Below are positions 1-12,900 of a stretch of 64,000 nt of DNA, piece by piece. The notes beneath the pieces were generated by a model that saw nothing but the letters and a program-made list of their open reading frames with translations, was not told the DNA's origin and searched no databases. This DNA is from Nereocystis luetkeana (taxonomy: Eukaryota; Sar; Phaeophyceae; Laminariales; Laminariaceae), in NCBI GenBank assembly GCA_031213475.1, contig JARUPZ010000020.1, forward strand, positions 7,225,207 to 7,289,206, given 5' to 3'. The position numbers and the translations under genes were made by a program. Positions within the stretch are counted from its first letter, which is position 1. The number at the start of each line of letters is the position of its first letter.

Positions 1-22
1 CTGAGAACAAGCCTCTGATCGA
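1..22 (+). CDS. Possible 3' end of an upstream exon of the giant gene
   Basis: Bases 3-22 read ENKPLIE and then meet a possible donor (GAG|GTGCAG). The frame continues as coding-like sequence for eight more codons before a stop at about base 45. The exit phase is 0, which matches the entry phase of the exon at 688. The fragment is too short to be sure of. Confidence 0.2.
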
Positions 23-687
23 GGTGCAGGATGACCGCTTCATATAGCCTTTACTATGCTGCAGTAACCTTTCGTCGTCGCTTTTACTCGTATTGAGGTT
101 GGGGTTTATGGGGGTCCTCCGCTACGATCAGCCGGAGACTCTTACCCGGGACTACTCTAAGACGGCGGGGTTGATTCGATAGCAACCAATGCGGTACCTC
201 CTCGCAGGCTGTGGTTTTCTCCGGTAAAATACACTCTGCAAAAAAATATCTCGCACTAACTCCATGTGTTTTGTCACCAAAACAACGTGGGTGCAGCAGC
301 AGCAGTTGTAAGGGAGGTTGAGGCATTGCAGGCTGCTCGATATTCGTGTTAGCTGGCGCTGCGATAACTGACGCAGCAGAAACGAAGATGAAACCACTTC
401 ACCCGGTTACCCGAAAAAAAATAGCTGCATCCGCGCCTGCTGCAGTTACGCTTTTACGCGCTTCAGTAAAACCAACTGCTTCGATGCCATCCTCTAAAAC
501 CCAAGCGGTGCCGAATGAAGCGCCCTTTGGTGTTGTTTGATATCACATCTTGACGTCGATACCATAGTCAAGCCGAAATATTGCCGAATTTATAACCCTT
601 GGTTGCAGGTTACTATGTTGGCTTCGCCTTTCGATTGGTTAACGCACATAAAAATAACGGGTCATCGCTCGCGACCTTACGTTCAAG
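23..687 (+). other. Probable intron or 5' region with no recognisable gene
   Basis: This is AT/GC-mixed sequence with short open frames only and a small CAG run near 295-305. The frame 346-540 (64 codons) has no recognisable motif. The stretch ends at the acceptor TTCAAG before 688. Confidence 0.3.
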
Positions 688-904
688 GTAAAATACGACG
701 ACGGCGAGGTAGAGCTAGGCATCGAACCGTGCCGCCTACGCAAGCCGGAAGAGGCCCACCGCGGAGCTGCTATGGGCGGCGTTCGGGCAGCGACTGGGCC
801 GGACTGGGAACACCCGGCGGTTCGCCCAGCGATGGGTGCCAGAGTCGCCGTGCACGGGTACCCCGAAGCGCAGGTTTCCAAGCTAGTGGTTGGCATGGTC
901 GGAG
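688..904 (+). CDS. Exon: Tudor-like strand motif
   Basis: The frame opens with VKYDDGEVELGIEPCRLRKP, the pattern of a Tudor/chromo-like barrel (V-x-Y-D-D-G-x-x-E followed by a conserved R-L-R strand) found in many protist chromatin and scaffold proteins. The rest of the exon is Gly/Ala-rich and ends GMVG with donor GTAAGG at 905. The same frame is open upstream to 658 (IARDLTF), so an acceptor further left is possible. Phase 1 at the donor matches the acceptor at 1777. Confidence 0.55.
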
Positions 905-3900
905 GTAAGGAGAGAGCATTCCCCATCGGCAGATGTTTAACTTTTGAGCACAACACACAAGCATTTATTACCGACGGATGCTCCCCAAGCGGCAGATGTT
1001 TAACTTTTGAGCACAAGCACAAGCATTTATTACCGACGGATGCTCCTCAAGCGAGGAGCTAGCCAACATGGAACGATTGTGTATTTTACATTCATCATTT
1101 TAGTGCTCGTCAAGTACCTATCAGTAGCCCATTGTTCGTTGTATGGATACCTATCAACGGCCCGTTGTCCGTTAGGTATCTATCAATTGCTCATTCTCGT
1201 CAAAAACACCTTTCAATAGCCCATTCGGTCTTGTATCGGGCTTAGCGTATTATATACATATATATCAAAATAAGGTTGCTGGGTGGGTATAGCGTGTCTC
1301 AAGGGAGGGGTCTCATAAAATATACCAGGTAGGCATTACTCCTGTCATACCACGCGTCGTTTGTGGTCTTGGACGAGAGGAGTGGAAGAATTTTGCATAC
1401 GTTATATTTCATGGCTGTAAAATTAAATGTGGTTGAGACATGCGGGTGTTGACCGCGCAAAATCGCTCGTAGCATAATTATATTGCCGACGTTCTTGATT
1501 GGTTTAAGTTGTCCGCACGAGAACCAAAACGGGGATATGCATATGGATGCACGGTGGAGTGCATCAATGCATGAGCCGACGCTACTGTAGTTTCAATGCA
1601 TGAGCCGACGCTACTGCAGTTTTTCACTGGATCCCACGCCTATTGAGGGGACCTGCACGATGCCGCCATATGAGACATGTTCTAGGCCGGGCTGATGTAG
1701 TTAGTGCTCTGGTATGTCCGATAACCTTTATCTTGACGTTCGAATCATACTTATCGCCCGTTCTACTCTGGCGCAGTCGATGCTTTCGGGCCTGCATCCT
1801 GTGGGCCTCCCGCCCCACCCAACCGATCGGGATTAGTCGCCGCCCTCGAAGCAGTTCGAGGACGAGCTGCTCAAGCCGCCGCGGCCGCCGGTGACAGAGC
1901 ACTCTGCGCCCACAACAATCACGTCGATCGTCTGTCGTCGTCAGCTGCCCTAGAAGCCGCGCTCGAAGCGGCAGATCTAAGCGACAACGACCTCCGGGAA
2001 CTCGCTGGTGCACTCGCCATGGAAGCGTCCACCTCCTTCCTATGTTTGCAAGCGACCAACCAAGAAAAGCGGTGTCGACTAGCTTGGGCCGCTGTGGCGC
2101 TGTCGCTAACTCGAACGCAATGGCCGCCGCCCCCAGCACCGTCGCTAACGGCAACATCCCCAGCATCGGACCAAAGAAAGGTCAAGGTCCACGACGCGAT
2201 CGGTCAGTTGCGTCGCTGGAGCGGTCTACGGTTGGCGGTACCGTGCAAGCACATCCTTTCCGGAGGCGAGGATGGCGGCAACAACAACAACAACAGCCGC
2301 GCTCAGGTGACGTGCCTAACCTACTTACCTCTGGCGATGTTATTGGCGTCGGGGTACTCCGACGGCAGAGTTCGCTTGTGGGACCCCTGCGCTCGAAGAC
2401 ATAAAATCGCTCCGCCGCCACAGGACGGAAGAGGTCGCGGTAGCGACGAAGGTCGTTATAAAACCCCAGGCATCGGGGGTGAAGGGGGTTGCGCAGGTCG
2501 GCACATGCGCATCTGGCCGGGGATTTACGTGAACGCCGCGGAAGAGTGGACAGAGGGCGGGGTTACGTTCGGTTGCATCGCAAATTTCGGCGCCATGGCT
2601 AAAGTGCCGCGCCGAGACGAGAGCGGTAGTGATGGCGGCGGTTTCGTGAAAGTGAAAGCATTGCACTCGATCGTACTGCCTGGGGGCGGCGCGGACTCTC
2701 TTGTTGTGTGCGATTTGGAGGGTGCACGACTTTCGCGAAGGATGGATGAAGCGAAACCGTGGGATCCGACGTCGGCCGGTGAGTGCTTTCCTGGAACGAA
2801 GACACTTGACCACCGCGAGACGAACCCCCCCCCTCCCCCCCCCCGCCCATTCTTTTGACGAGGCGCATTAAATCCGGCCCGAGAGTGAAGTTATCAGCAG
2901 CAGCGATGACACACTAGCGCACGATCTCCGTTGAAAAAATGTGGACTCGACAGACGGAAGCGACTTGTAATGTGCCGTGTAATTGTTCTAAATGCACGTT
3001 CTTTACCCGGACGAATACGTTTTGCGATATGTATCGTTACCTTAGATTCACCTTGATTCTTCTTCAAGGAAGCGAGCATATCATGTTATCTTGCTTACGT
3101 CACGCCCGGGGTTAGCTGAGCGCTTTCGGTTTTTTGGGCTTGACTTTTCTGTGAGAGTGCATTGTGGGTCTTCTCGAAGTCGTCAATTTCGAGTCCGAAT
3201 GTATATTCGTATTGACGACGTTTTGCACTTTCCAACTCGACGAGAGTTGACGACGGGGAAAAGGGCTTAGGTTGGTCTCGCGACAACAGTGCAAGGCACG
3301 TATTGCAGGATTAGGGGGACTTGCTATCAATTAGTGAGTGGGCTCGCGCGAGTCCCATACTACCCGGGGGAGATGACTCCCCCGGGCGGCTATCTCCACC
3401 ACACCTGCTACTCTCGGGGGTCAGGTCGGGTCAACGGGCCCCAGCGCTAGGGGTAACAGCAGCTTGTTCTGATGTTACAACGGGAGCTATGGGTTAAAAG
3501 ACACACGACACGAATTTTGAACTTGAAAGTGTGGTGGGCTTAAGCTTTATTTTTACCAATCTGCCGGAGGATAATATATATATATATATAATATACATAT
3601 ATGTGGTTCCATATCTGATTTACGGCTAGGAGGCAACGAGAAAAGAACCGGGAATATGAGAATGCGATGAAAAAATATGAAAAAGAAGAATACAGTGTTG
3701 CGACCGAGGGATCAGGTACCGTATCATCAATCCACCCCCAAAAAAGCAAGGAGAGCTCTGGAAGGCAGTTTTTGAGTAGAAACAAATACGTGGGAAGCCT
3801 TTCGGTTATGAACCTCCAGAGTCCGGATCTGCTTCTCGGCCCCATTGAAAAATGTGCAGCAAAAGTGCGGCTGGTTTTTGTCAGGCTGGCGGAACAAATC

Positions 3901-6900
3901 ATGCGGAAAACCACCCGCTCTCCAAGCTTCTTTCTTCCCCTAATATTTCTCGTGACTGCGGCAATTGCCCCAGGAATCGGCGGCGGGTTTTTCTACCTCA
4001 CCTGCTCGGGAGAAGTGTTAGCCCTGCCGTCTCCCACGGGCTTCGAGGAACGCTACGTTCTGCTTGACGACGCTCCCTTTTTCGAAGTGTCGGGGCCGCT
4101 TGGCGCCCAAGGGAAAGAGTGCGCGGCTCGCTTACGAGGGGTGTTCCGGGCTCGGGCGGGGGTGCTGCGGGTGGCGTACGCTGCATCCGTTAGGCCGCGG
4201 TCTGTGGAGGCGATGGCTCAACAGGTGAGGGAAATGGCACCTGCGCGCACATACCTGTAACGTAAAAAAATCGACAACTAAACCGGCAGAGGATACACAA
4301 GAAGTTAGGCATTTAACTGGCTTGCCGTTTTTGCAGTACATGTACAAAACCTCTGGGTACCGCCTGCCACTCTGCCTGGAAATAGTCATATCAATAGCCA
4401 AGCGGTCCTTACATATTCGGACAGAGTGGTATACACCGTAGTGCAGCGCCAACCGACGATATTCATTAAGGTGGTGTTTCCCGGTGTACTGCCGACTTGA
4501 CTACGTTGCATATTCATGTATGTATCCGTCATAGTTTAACAAAGTTGGTGAGGTACATACGAACAAGTCGCGTTGCACTGTTGTCATGAATTCGAACCGA
4601 GGGGGTCCTTTGAGAAAGCCATTCTGCGATGTAAAGTGATTATTCGGCCCAGCAGTGGTTGAATACTTAAACGATAGGCGTGACTTTACCGAGAGCGAGA
4701 CGTGACGTCACTGACACCAAGCCGTTTCATTTCTCGCGATCTTTGGCGATATTTTACACGACGTTTCGATGTCCAACCAGCCGAAACCGCCGCATAATCC
4801 TGGAGGTGCAGGCACAGTCGTTGCAAGCAGTCGCTTCGCCGTGCAATGAGCACAGGTGGCCGCAAAATCCCCCTCTATGTCTTCGCTCGCGCTCACGCTT
4901 TTATTCGCCCCCTTTCTCCGCCCGAACCCCATTAACCCATCATCCAGATGAACGATACGGGTGTCATCGCGAAAACCCGTCGTGTTCTAGACGGCCACTT
5001 CCCTGGACAGCGTTTCGCCGTGTTTTACAGGGAAGGAGACGGCCCCGACCGGGACGTTACCGACACCATCCCCCTGTTTGATAAAGAGGCATTTACTGCT
5101 GCCTCCATCCTGGGGGGTGGGGTCGAAGACTATCAACAGTACCATGAAGGTAGCATCGCCTCGGGAGACCTCGGACGCAGACGGAACGACGCCGGTTTCG
5201 GGCCTGGGGCGGGTTCTCATGCGGGCGTCGGCAGCAGTGAGATATCCGACTCGGCTGAGTTTCTCCGTGTTGAGGTCGCCGGAAGAGGCTACCCCGACGG
5301 GCCCATCGCGGTGGTGACTTTTTGGGCGGTCGGCAGGGTGTCTCTGCGGGTTGAGGCGAGGTCGTTCGATGAGAACTTGGGCGAGGATCGTCAGGCAGCC
5401 GCGAAAGCCGCGTTTTTGGCGTCTTGGACCTTGAAAATGCAGGTGAGAGGGGAAACGATTGTCTACGTTTGATAGAGCCATATTTGGGTTGCTAGAACAA
5501 CACACAAACGTTAGGTATGAATATAATATTAATATCGCTTTTAGCAATGTTCACACTGCCGGTATAAGTGTGTAGTGTTCATTTAGAGTTTGCAGATTAT
5601 TTGAGGGGTTTGTTTCTGAATGTGTAAAGGGGATGTGTCAGACACATATAAGAAGGTATCTGAGTGGGTGGATTCATTGATTAATACTAAATGTGGGTTA
5701 ATGATTTATATGTCTTTTGAAGACGATATCGTCGAGCGGCGCGTGCGACCCCTGGGACGCTATGGAAATATGCCTCTGTATAACTATACCATCCCTCATT
5801 GCACGAATAACTTAGCGTCTCATAGTCAGTTGCTCTGCAAGACACACGTGCTGAAAGGCCGGAGGAGATAACGATAGGGAACGGCACTTCCTTTTTCCCT
5901 ATTTGTTCATCTTCTCTCGCATTCCCCGATCGTCCTGAACCCACTCCGCCCACCTCCCGCTCTCCTACCGCCCCCCCCAGCACTTGCGAGCCCTGTGCTC
6001 CAAACGTACATTCGTCGCGAGAAGCCGTGCCAACGCAGAAGCCCGCTTCATACTTCGAGTCGGCTCGGGACTACGACTGTGCTCCCTCGACCGGGCCTGC
6101 GGCGAGGAGGCCACCGACAAGGCCGGGGTCGTGGCGCTGCGGCAAGCGGTGGCAGCCGCTCTGCGCCTACCGTCGCGTTTCCCCTTCGCATCTGCACATG
6201 GCCGTGGCGGCGCTTATCTCCAGGCGGCAAAGGTTGGACAGGGTACCGTCGCACGAACTGCAAAAAAAAACGGCGGCGGCGATGCAGTTACTTTGAATGG
6301 ATCGAATCGTAGCATGGTTAGTTGCGCTGCGTCCAATGCGAGGAAAAGTGTAAAAAAAACATCGCAGCCGACCCTTTCCAGGGCGCCGTTTCTTTCCTTC
6401 GAGTAGTATCGCTATCCATTGAGGTGTATCCGAATTTAGGGACAAATGTTGGAGCCACACCTTTGATAAGATGCAGTTGTATTTTCGATTGTAACTGATT
6501 TGCTTTGACTTGAGTTTTCCAAGGCGTAGTCGCTGGGGAACGTTTGCTTTTGACCTCACCGATGTCCTGGTGGGATTGACGCTTACTACGACGCAATTTG
6601 GGTGGGATGTCTTGTGTCAAAATGCCACTACCTTGTGACAGCTACCGAGCGAAGAATATGTTTCACGCGTTTTCAAGCACCCTCGTGCTTACTGATCAAC
6701 GACCCCCCCTCGCCCCCTACTCCGTCTCGAAAGGGATGCGTGGTCAATGATCAGATGACCAAGGCAAGCAACGATTAAGGACTCCCCCCCCCATCCCTTC
6801 ATGTACCGATTGTTTCGTCCCGTTTCTGCTTCGTGGGTATGCATGCATATGAATAAGGTTGTTTGCTTACATATAAACATGGGACACACTCACTTTTCTA

Positions 6901-9900
6901 TTTCTTCTTGTGATCACGTCTTCAGCTCATTCGAACCCGTTCCTCGGCGTCTTTTCGCACCGCAGTGCTTGCTACCACTGAGCTACGAACATCGGTCGGA
7001 CTGAGCTATATACGTTTAGCTGTTCCGCCACAATTGGAGGCTGCCCCGTGAGCACCACGGGTCGAACGTACGCCATCTAATGTATTTGGCCCGTTCTACC
7101 CCCCCCATTCCAATGCAGGTGTTGCGGTCTCTGCGCAGTGCGGAGGGGCAGCACACCGGAAGTGGACGAAGCGGGGCAAGCCCAAAGGCTGACCTACTCC
7201 GGCAAAGCTTAAGAAAAGCGGCGTGCTCAGAGACAGACCCAATCGCTCGCCATTTCCTTCGGTCTGTCGTGACGCCAGCCTTCGAGGTAAGGCTGTAGTC
7301 CTTTCTTCCGTACTCGTAGCACCGCGTACGCTATCCGCTATATATAGCGATATATAGGGGTTTGACAGTACTTAATGCATGTTGCGACACACGTATCGCT
7401 TTATTATGTTTTATTCAGTTGGTAAGCTCTACACCCCCCCACCCAAACCAGAGCTGAGAAAAGTGAAAGGGTAAACCCGACGAACAACGTCATTGCCTAC
7501 TATAGGCGTACAGACTTCGTACACGAAATATATATATATATATATATATATATGCCGAAAAATACTTCAAATACACCAAGTATATATATATATATCCCGG
7601 TGATACTGGGTAATTTCCTCTTTTATTTTTGCAATGGTCGAAGAGCCCCCAGCGCCCAGAAATCTTGTTTTGCCCAAAACATGATACTTCCCCTTGTCGT
7701 GTGTCACGCATAACGTGGCCTACCCGTTGTAACGCTGGGAGGAGATGGCGTCACAAGGACTGGCGCCGCAAGGAACCTTACACACCTCGGATAGATCATC
7801 TACATATACATGATCTAGTTCCCCCCCTGCCGCCGTGAGAGGTCGTTCACGACCTGCATAGTACGGATTCCCAAGACAGGAAACATGGGGCTAGATCATG
7901 AGGATTACACCGGTCCCGCCCGGCAGCATGAGCTGGATGATACAGATCAGGGGTCTATCTAAATGCCGAAATATCTAGATCGTCAACTGTGGGAATCGAT
8001 GATCTGTGCGAGGCGTGTACCTCATATGTGGTCAAGGGATGTGAACATAAAAAACGCATCGGTTGGCGGGGGTTGAAAGGCATCAATCGCGGGCTCAGCT
8101 CCAGGCCTTTCACAACGTGGGGAGAGGGAATAAAGGACAGGAATACTTCAAAGTCCGGCCGAACTACCATACGTTTGGTTGCGGTGGCTAAAGCCTATGT
8201 ATATGGCACACAATTAATAGTGGTGGGCAGCAGAGGAGCATGTTTTTGCTTCACCTATTGGTATTGACGCTGATAGCCAGTGAAAGGAGTGCCAGGCTGT
8301 TTAGGGTGGAGGCTCCCTCGCTATTTCGTCGTAATGTTCTATGTTATACCTGGTATATTTTATGGCTTGCATTTGGGATGTTGTCTCCCGCATTTAGCCG
8401 AAATCGAGAGCAGTGGCGGTGCAAGGGTAGTAGCACTGATGTAGAGGCGCCCGTGCTACAACAGCTTCCCCTCCGCTTGTTTGGCCGCCTCGTCTACGGT
8501 AGGTCTTCCGAACAACTCATGCTGAAAAACGTCTTGCAGTTTTCGTCTGTATCGGCAGCACCCGGTCTGATAAAAGGCTGATCCTCCCATACAATCGTCA
8601 GGACCATTCCCACGCTTGGCCTGACGCGAAGCTCAGCCAGGATGTGCTACACCGCGCGGCGGCATATAAACAGACAGCTCTCCCCCCTGTAATCGAGACT
8701 TTTGTTTGGTATCACTCTTGCCTGCATTGTGCAACGCCGAAGTATCTTTGTGGAAAACCAGACAACTTATTAGTTAATACTAAATACCTGGTGCATAAAA
8801 AACACCTCAGTTGTGAGATCGAGAAAAAATGGTCGAAAGTAATATTATCAAGCTGCGTATGGTGTTATCTGCTCCTTTCATTCGTCGTACAGGAAACTCT
8901 TACGGGGACTCGGCGCGAAGGGAACAACGTCGGGCGGCCGATCCAGTGGGGCGGCTTGCGGGCGGCCCTCGACGCTTCCATCGACCCCGACCGGGCAACA
9001 ACGGAAGAAGCTTACACCCTCCTCTTGAGGTTAGGGCAAGTCCCCACCTGTCATGGGGTGCTAGAGGCTTTTGCACGGAAGGCCGAGGAGGGCGCGGCGA
9101 GCCAGCGCATGCCGCCCCCAAACGGTGCAAGCTTGCCACGTTTAAGATATGGAACCGAGGGGAATTCGGCAGCTGGGTTAGCAGGAAGCACACCGCATGA
9201 TGCTCGGGTGAGCCCCGCGAACGAGCACGACCAACCCGAGCGCGACGACTCCTGGGTTGACAGGCCAAGCCTTTCGCGTGGTGAAACGTCGTCGGTTCTT
9301 CTAGGATCGGGGGAAATAGCCACCCTCGCGGCAGAGCTCGACCCGTTGAGAAGAGTCGACCGCGCGTTTGCCGCACTGGAAAAAACTTTCGGGGACGAAA
9401 AATCTAAAAAACCCAAAACAGCACAGCGACGTTTCTATCGTTCTCCGTTACACGGCTATGCCGCAGCCAGGCGTTACCGCGGTTGGCAGGACAAACTCGG
9501 GGCGATGGGCAACGCCCTCGCGACAATTCGACTCCGGCTCGGTCGACGGGGTCAAGAAGTTCTGACAGAAGCGCGAAATGCAGTACCACCGGAAGTTGCT
9601 AGACCACAAGCCGAGGTCACAGCGGAGGAACTCATGGCAGAGGCGAAAGCATTGGTGGGTAACCCAGCGCGGCGGCAGACTACCCTAGGCAATGGGTCCG
9701 AACACCGCGGTCACGTTCTCACAGCTCGAGTGCAACTATATTCTCCACTGCCGGACCGGTCGGGGAGAGCTATTAGAGCATTTGATGGATGGGGGTACTA
9801 CGAGCGTGCGGCGAAAATTCCGAAGACCGGTGCCCGTGACAGTAAGCATACCGGGGAAGCCGTTGCGGTGTTGGAGGTCTCGCCCGAGCCGGGGAGGCAG

Positions 9901-12900
9901 GTCTTAAACACAAAGACGGGCCATGGAAGGGCGTTTGGCGAGAGCATGGCCCTCACAGTTTCGCTCCTGTCGGTGCCCCACTTGCGTGAGCACCCCGGAC
10001 TGATGAAGTTTCATCCGGAGGCAAATGTGCTTGTGGATGGAGGTGACAGTACCGCAGGTGGAAGCGGAGACTGCGCGGCTGGGGGAACTGCTCCCTTGCG
10101 CATCGTGTGCGAGCGTCTAGAGGGGTGGAGGTCGCTTCGTGACGTTATCCTCCAGCACGGACCGCTAGCATCTCCTTCGGCGATCGCTGTTGGAGAGGAC
10201 AGTGGGCTGCGCGTGCTGCGTTTATGGGGCAGGCAGTTGGCAAAGACTCTTGAATGCCTGGCGTCTAAATCACTAGTCTTGCGGGATCTCCGGGCGTCAA
10301 CGGTTTTCGTGTCTCCGGATGGGTCGAAGATCAAGGTTGTGTCTTTTTCAACCTTGGCGACCGTAACCTCGGAAGGCGAGGTATCCCCCGAAGCGCCGTC
10401 TCTTGACTACAACATCCACGGCCCATCAGAACCCTTGACTCCGCCCGAGGCTCTTGCGATAAGGAGAAGCATGTCGGGATTGTCTCGCGACGTCCATGAC
10501 GGAGGCGTGTTTGACAAACAGGACGTCAGGCGCGATGACACACTTGTTTTGGCAGGTGATGAGGGATCGGGGGCCTTTGGTGCAACGACCGCCTGGGATA
10601 CGTGGACGTTTGGTGTGCTTCTTTTCGAGCTGGCCTTCGGGGTATCGCCCCCAGCGTTCGGCACGTCTCTCGGCTCAGCAGTAGCGGCGCTTACAGAGAT
10701 CGCTGTCGCTAAAGACGCCTCGCCCCCCAAGCTTGGCGAGGTGGCACGCGCCATCGAATACGATTATTTGTCAGCCCTTGAAGGAGGCGTTGCGGGAGGG
10801 AGTACTGGGGAGAGGTTCCATGCCTTTCCACCTTTGACGAAAGCGAAGGGGCGCACGCCCCTTGATGCCGCCACTGGAGTGCGGAATCTCCAGGCATCCT
10901 CCGCCGAGAGAGAGCCGGTTCCACCCCGCAGTTATCTTACCCAAAAGGGGTCAAAGGCTGTCGAAGGCTTCCGGCGGGCTTGGGTCCGGCGGCAACTGAA
11001 GATGGAGGAAAGCGGAGCTGCGGGCGTGGTAACATGGCAGACGTTTCAGGAGAAAGTAAAACGCCATCTCGACGCTTCGGTAGCGGCGGTTGCGTCGTTG
11101 GTGCCTCCGCCGGCGAATGGGAAAGTATTGTCGCAGGGTGGCGACGACGGAGGGGGGGGCAGGCTAGCGCTTGCCGATGACCATGATGGTACTGCGATCT
11201 CTACACAGACGATGGCAGGGGTGGGGGCTGTCGACAGAATAATGGCGCGCCTGTTAGCAGAAGATCACAAGGGAACAGGATGGCTGCCTTTTCGCGTAAC
11301 TCTAAGGGTGGTGAGAGAGGAGCTCCAGCTGTCGTTTTCAGCGAGAGAAACCGAGTTGATCGCTGCTTGCCTTCAGGATGGAGCTCCGGCGCACCAAGTG
11401 GACAGCGGTGACACACAGGGCCACGTACGTCAAGCAGGCGATGTTTTCTACGCCCCACTCTTGAATGTTCTTCTCGACAGTTTGACTCCTCTACCTGAAC
11501 TCCAAAGACATCGTGCGGGTCAGGCGTTACCTCTTCCCATCCCGGCTTCCTTTGAGAACCTCCTGAGAGCATGCTTGGAACCGGACCCGGACCGTAGGCC
11601 GCGTCCTGGCGACCTTCGATATTTGACGTTTTTGCTTGGTGACGATTGCACGGACGGCCACGAATCGCAGAACGATGGCGATCTTTCCGCTGCATCTGCT
11701 TACATGAGCGGGTCTGGGAGCGAGTTTTCAGCAGTATGGGCGTTACGTGAGCGCGTTGAACGCGCTATTCACGCTTGCGAAAATGCTGGTCTGAGCGATG
11801 TGCCTATTGATGCTGGCGCTCTTAGGAAGGGCGAGGCCGTGGGCAAATTTATTCGTCGTTGCTCGACAGCGGGAACTGACAGCCGACACAACGGCCCAGT
11901 GCAGACGTTCGGCGCAGGGGAGCTTGCCAAGGCGCTGAAAGAGCTGGAGCGTCTTGTGCACCGACAGCCGGCGCATAGTTTCGTCGATGACCCCCTGCAG
12001 GCACGGAGGATGGCGCGAGGCCATACTAAACTTATCGACGAAGTTTTCGAGAGCGGAGTTTTGGTGAGGGCATCGGCCCTCGCTCTCCGATTCCAAAATC
12101 GAGAAGAGGTACGTGCTTTCGATTTGAAACGTACGTGTGCTACGATACCGGTGCGCCTGCGTTTCCTGAGGCTCCTCGTTAGAACACATTGAGAGCTGCG
12201 CCCGCATTTCTGGGGACGAGGTACTTGGGACTAGTGTGGGGCGCATAGTGCCGGAGAAGAAAAAAGGGGTTAAGGACCTCTCCATCCCACGTAGTACAAC
12301 CTGACTTTGAGACAAGCTTAAGGTGTCGAACCCGACAAACAATCCAATTGTCATCCCAGTCTGTTCATGAATATAACAAACATTAGGAATCTGACACCAG
12401 GTATGAGAATAGTAAGCGGCGTATATTCCCGGGCAAGTATTACGGGGGACCATAGTTGATAGGACTTTGTGTCTACCGTAGGTCCTATTTAATATGGTCC
12501 CCCGCAATAGTAGTGAAACACGAATGACATTCCAACGATATCGGGTACCCCCTCAATTGAGGAGCCCCGTCAGTCAAAAACACTTTATACCCTAAAAATG
12601 CAACGTACCCCTGCCCTACACGTTTCACGATTTCACCCCAACTCTTCTCCACCTCCTCCGCCTCGAACGGCTGGATGCGCTGCGGCTTGTCCCCCCACGC
12701 CCTCGTGGGGCCGGTCACACTGTCAGTCGGAGGCCGTAGGCCGCGGGGTTCCCGGCGTTGGCTTCGTGGAGGGCGATCCCCACAAGACGATCGGAGCCCG
12801 GGTGCTCCTAGCTCTGGCCAGGGTGCTGGAGGAGCTGCTCCTGGACCTGAGGGTGGCTGACAGCGCCGTGAGACCGTACGCGGACGTCGTCTTGCGCTGT

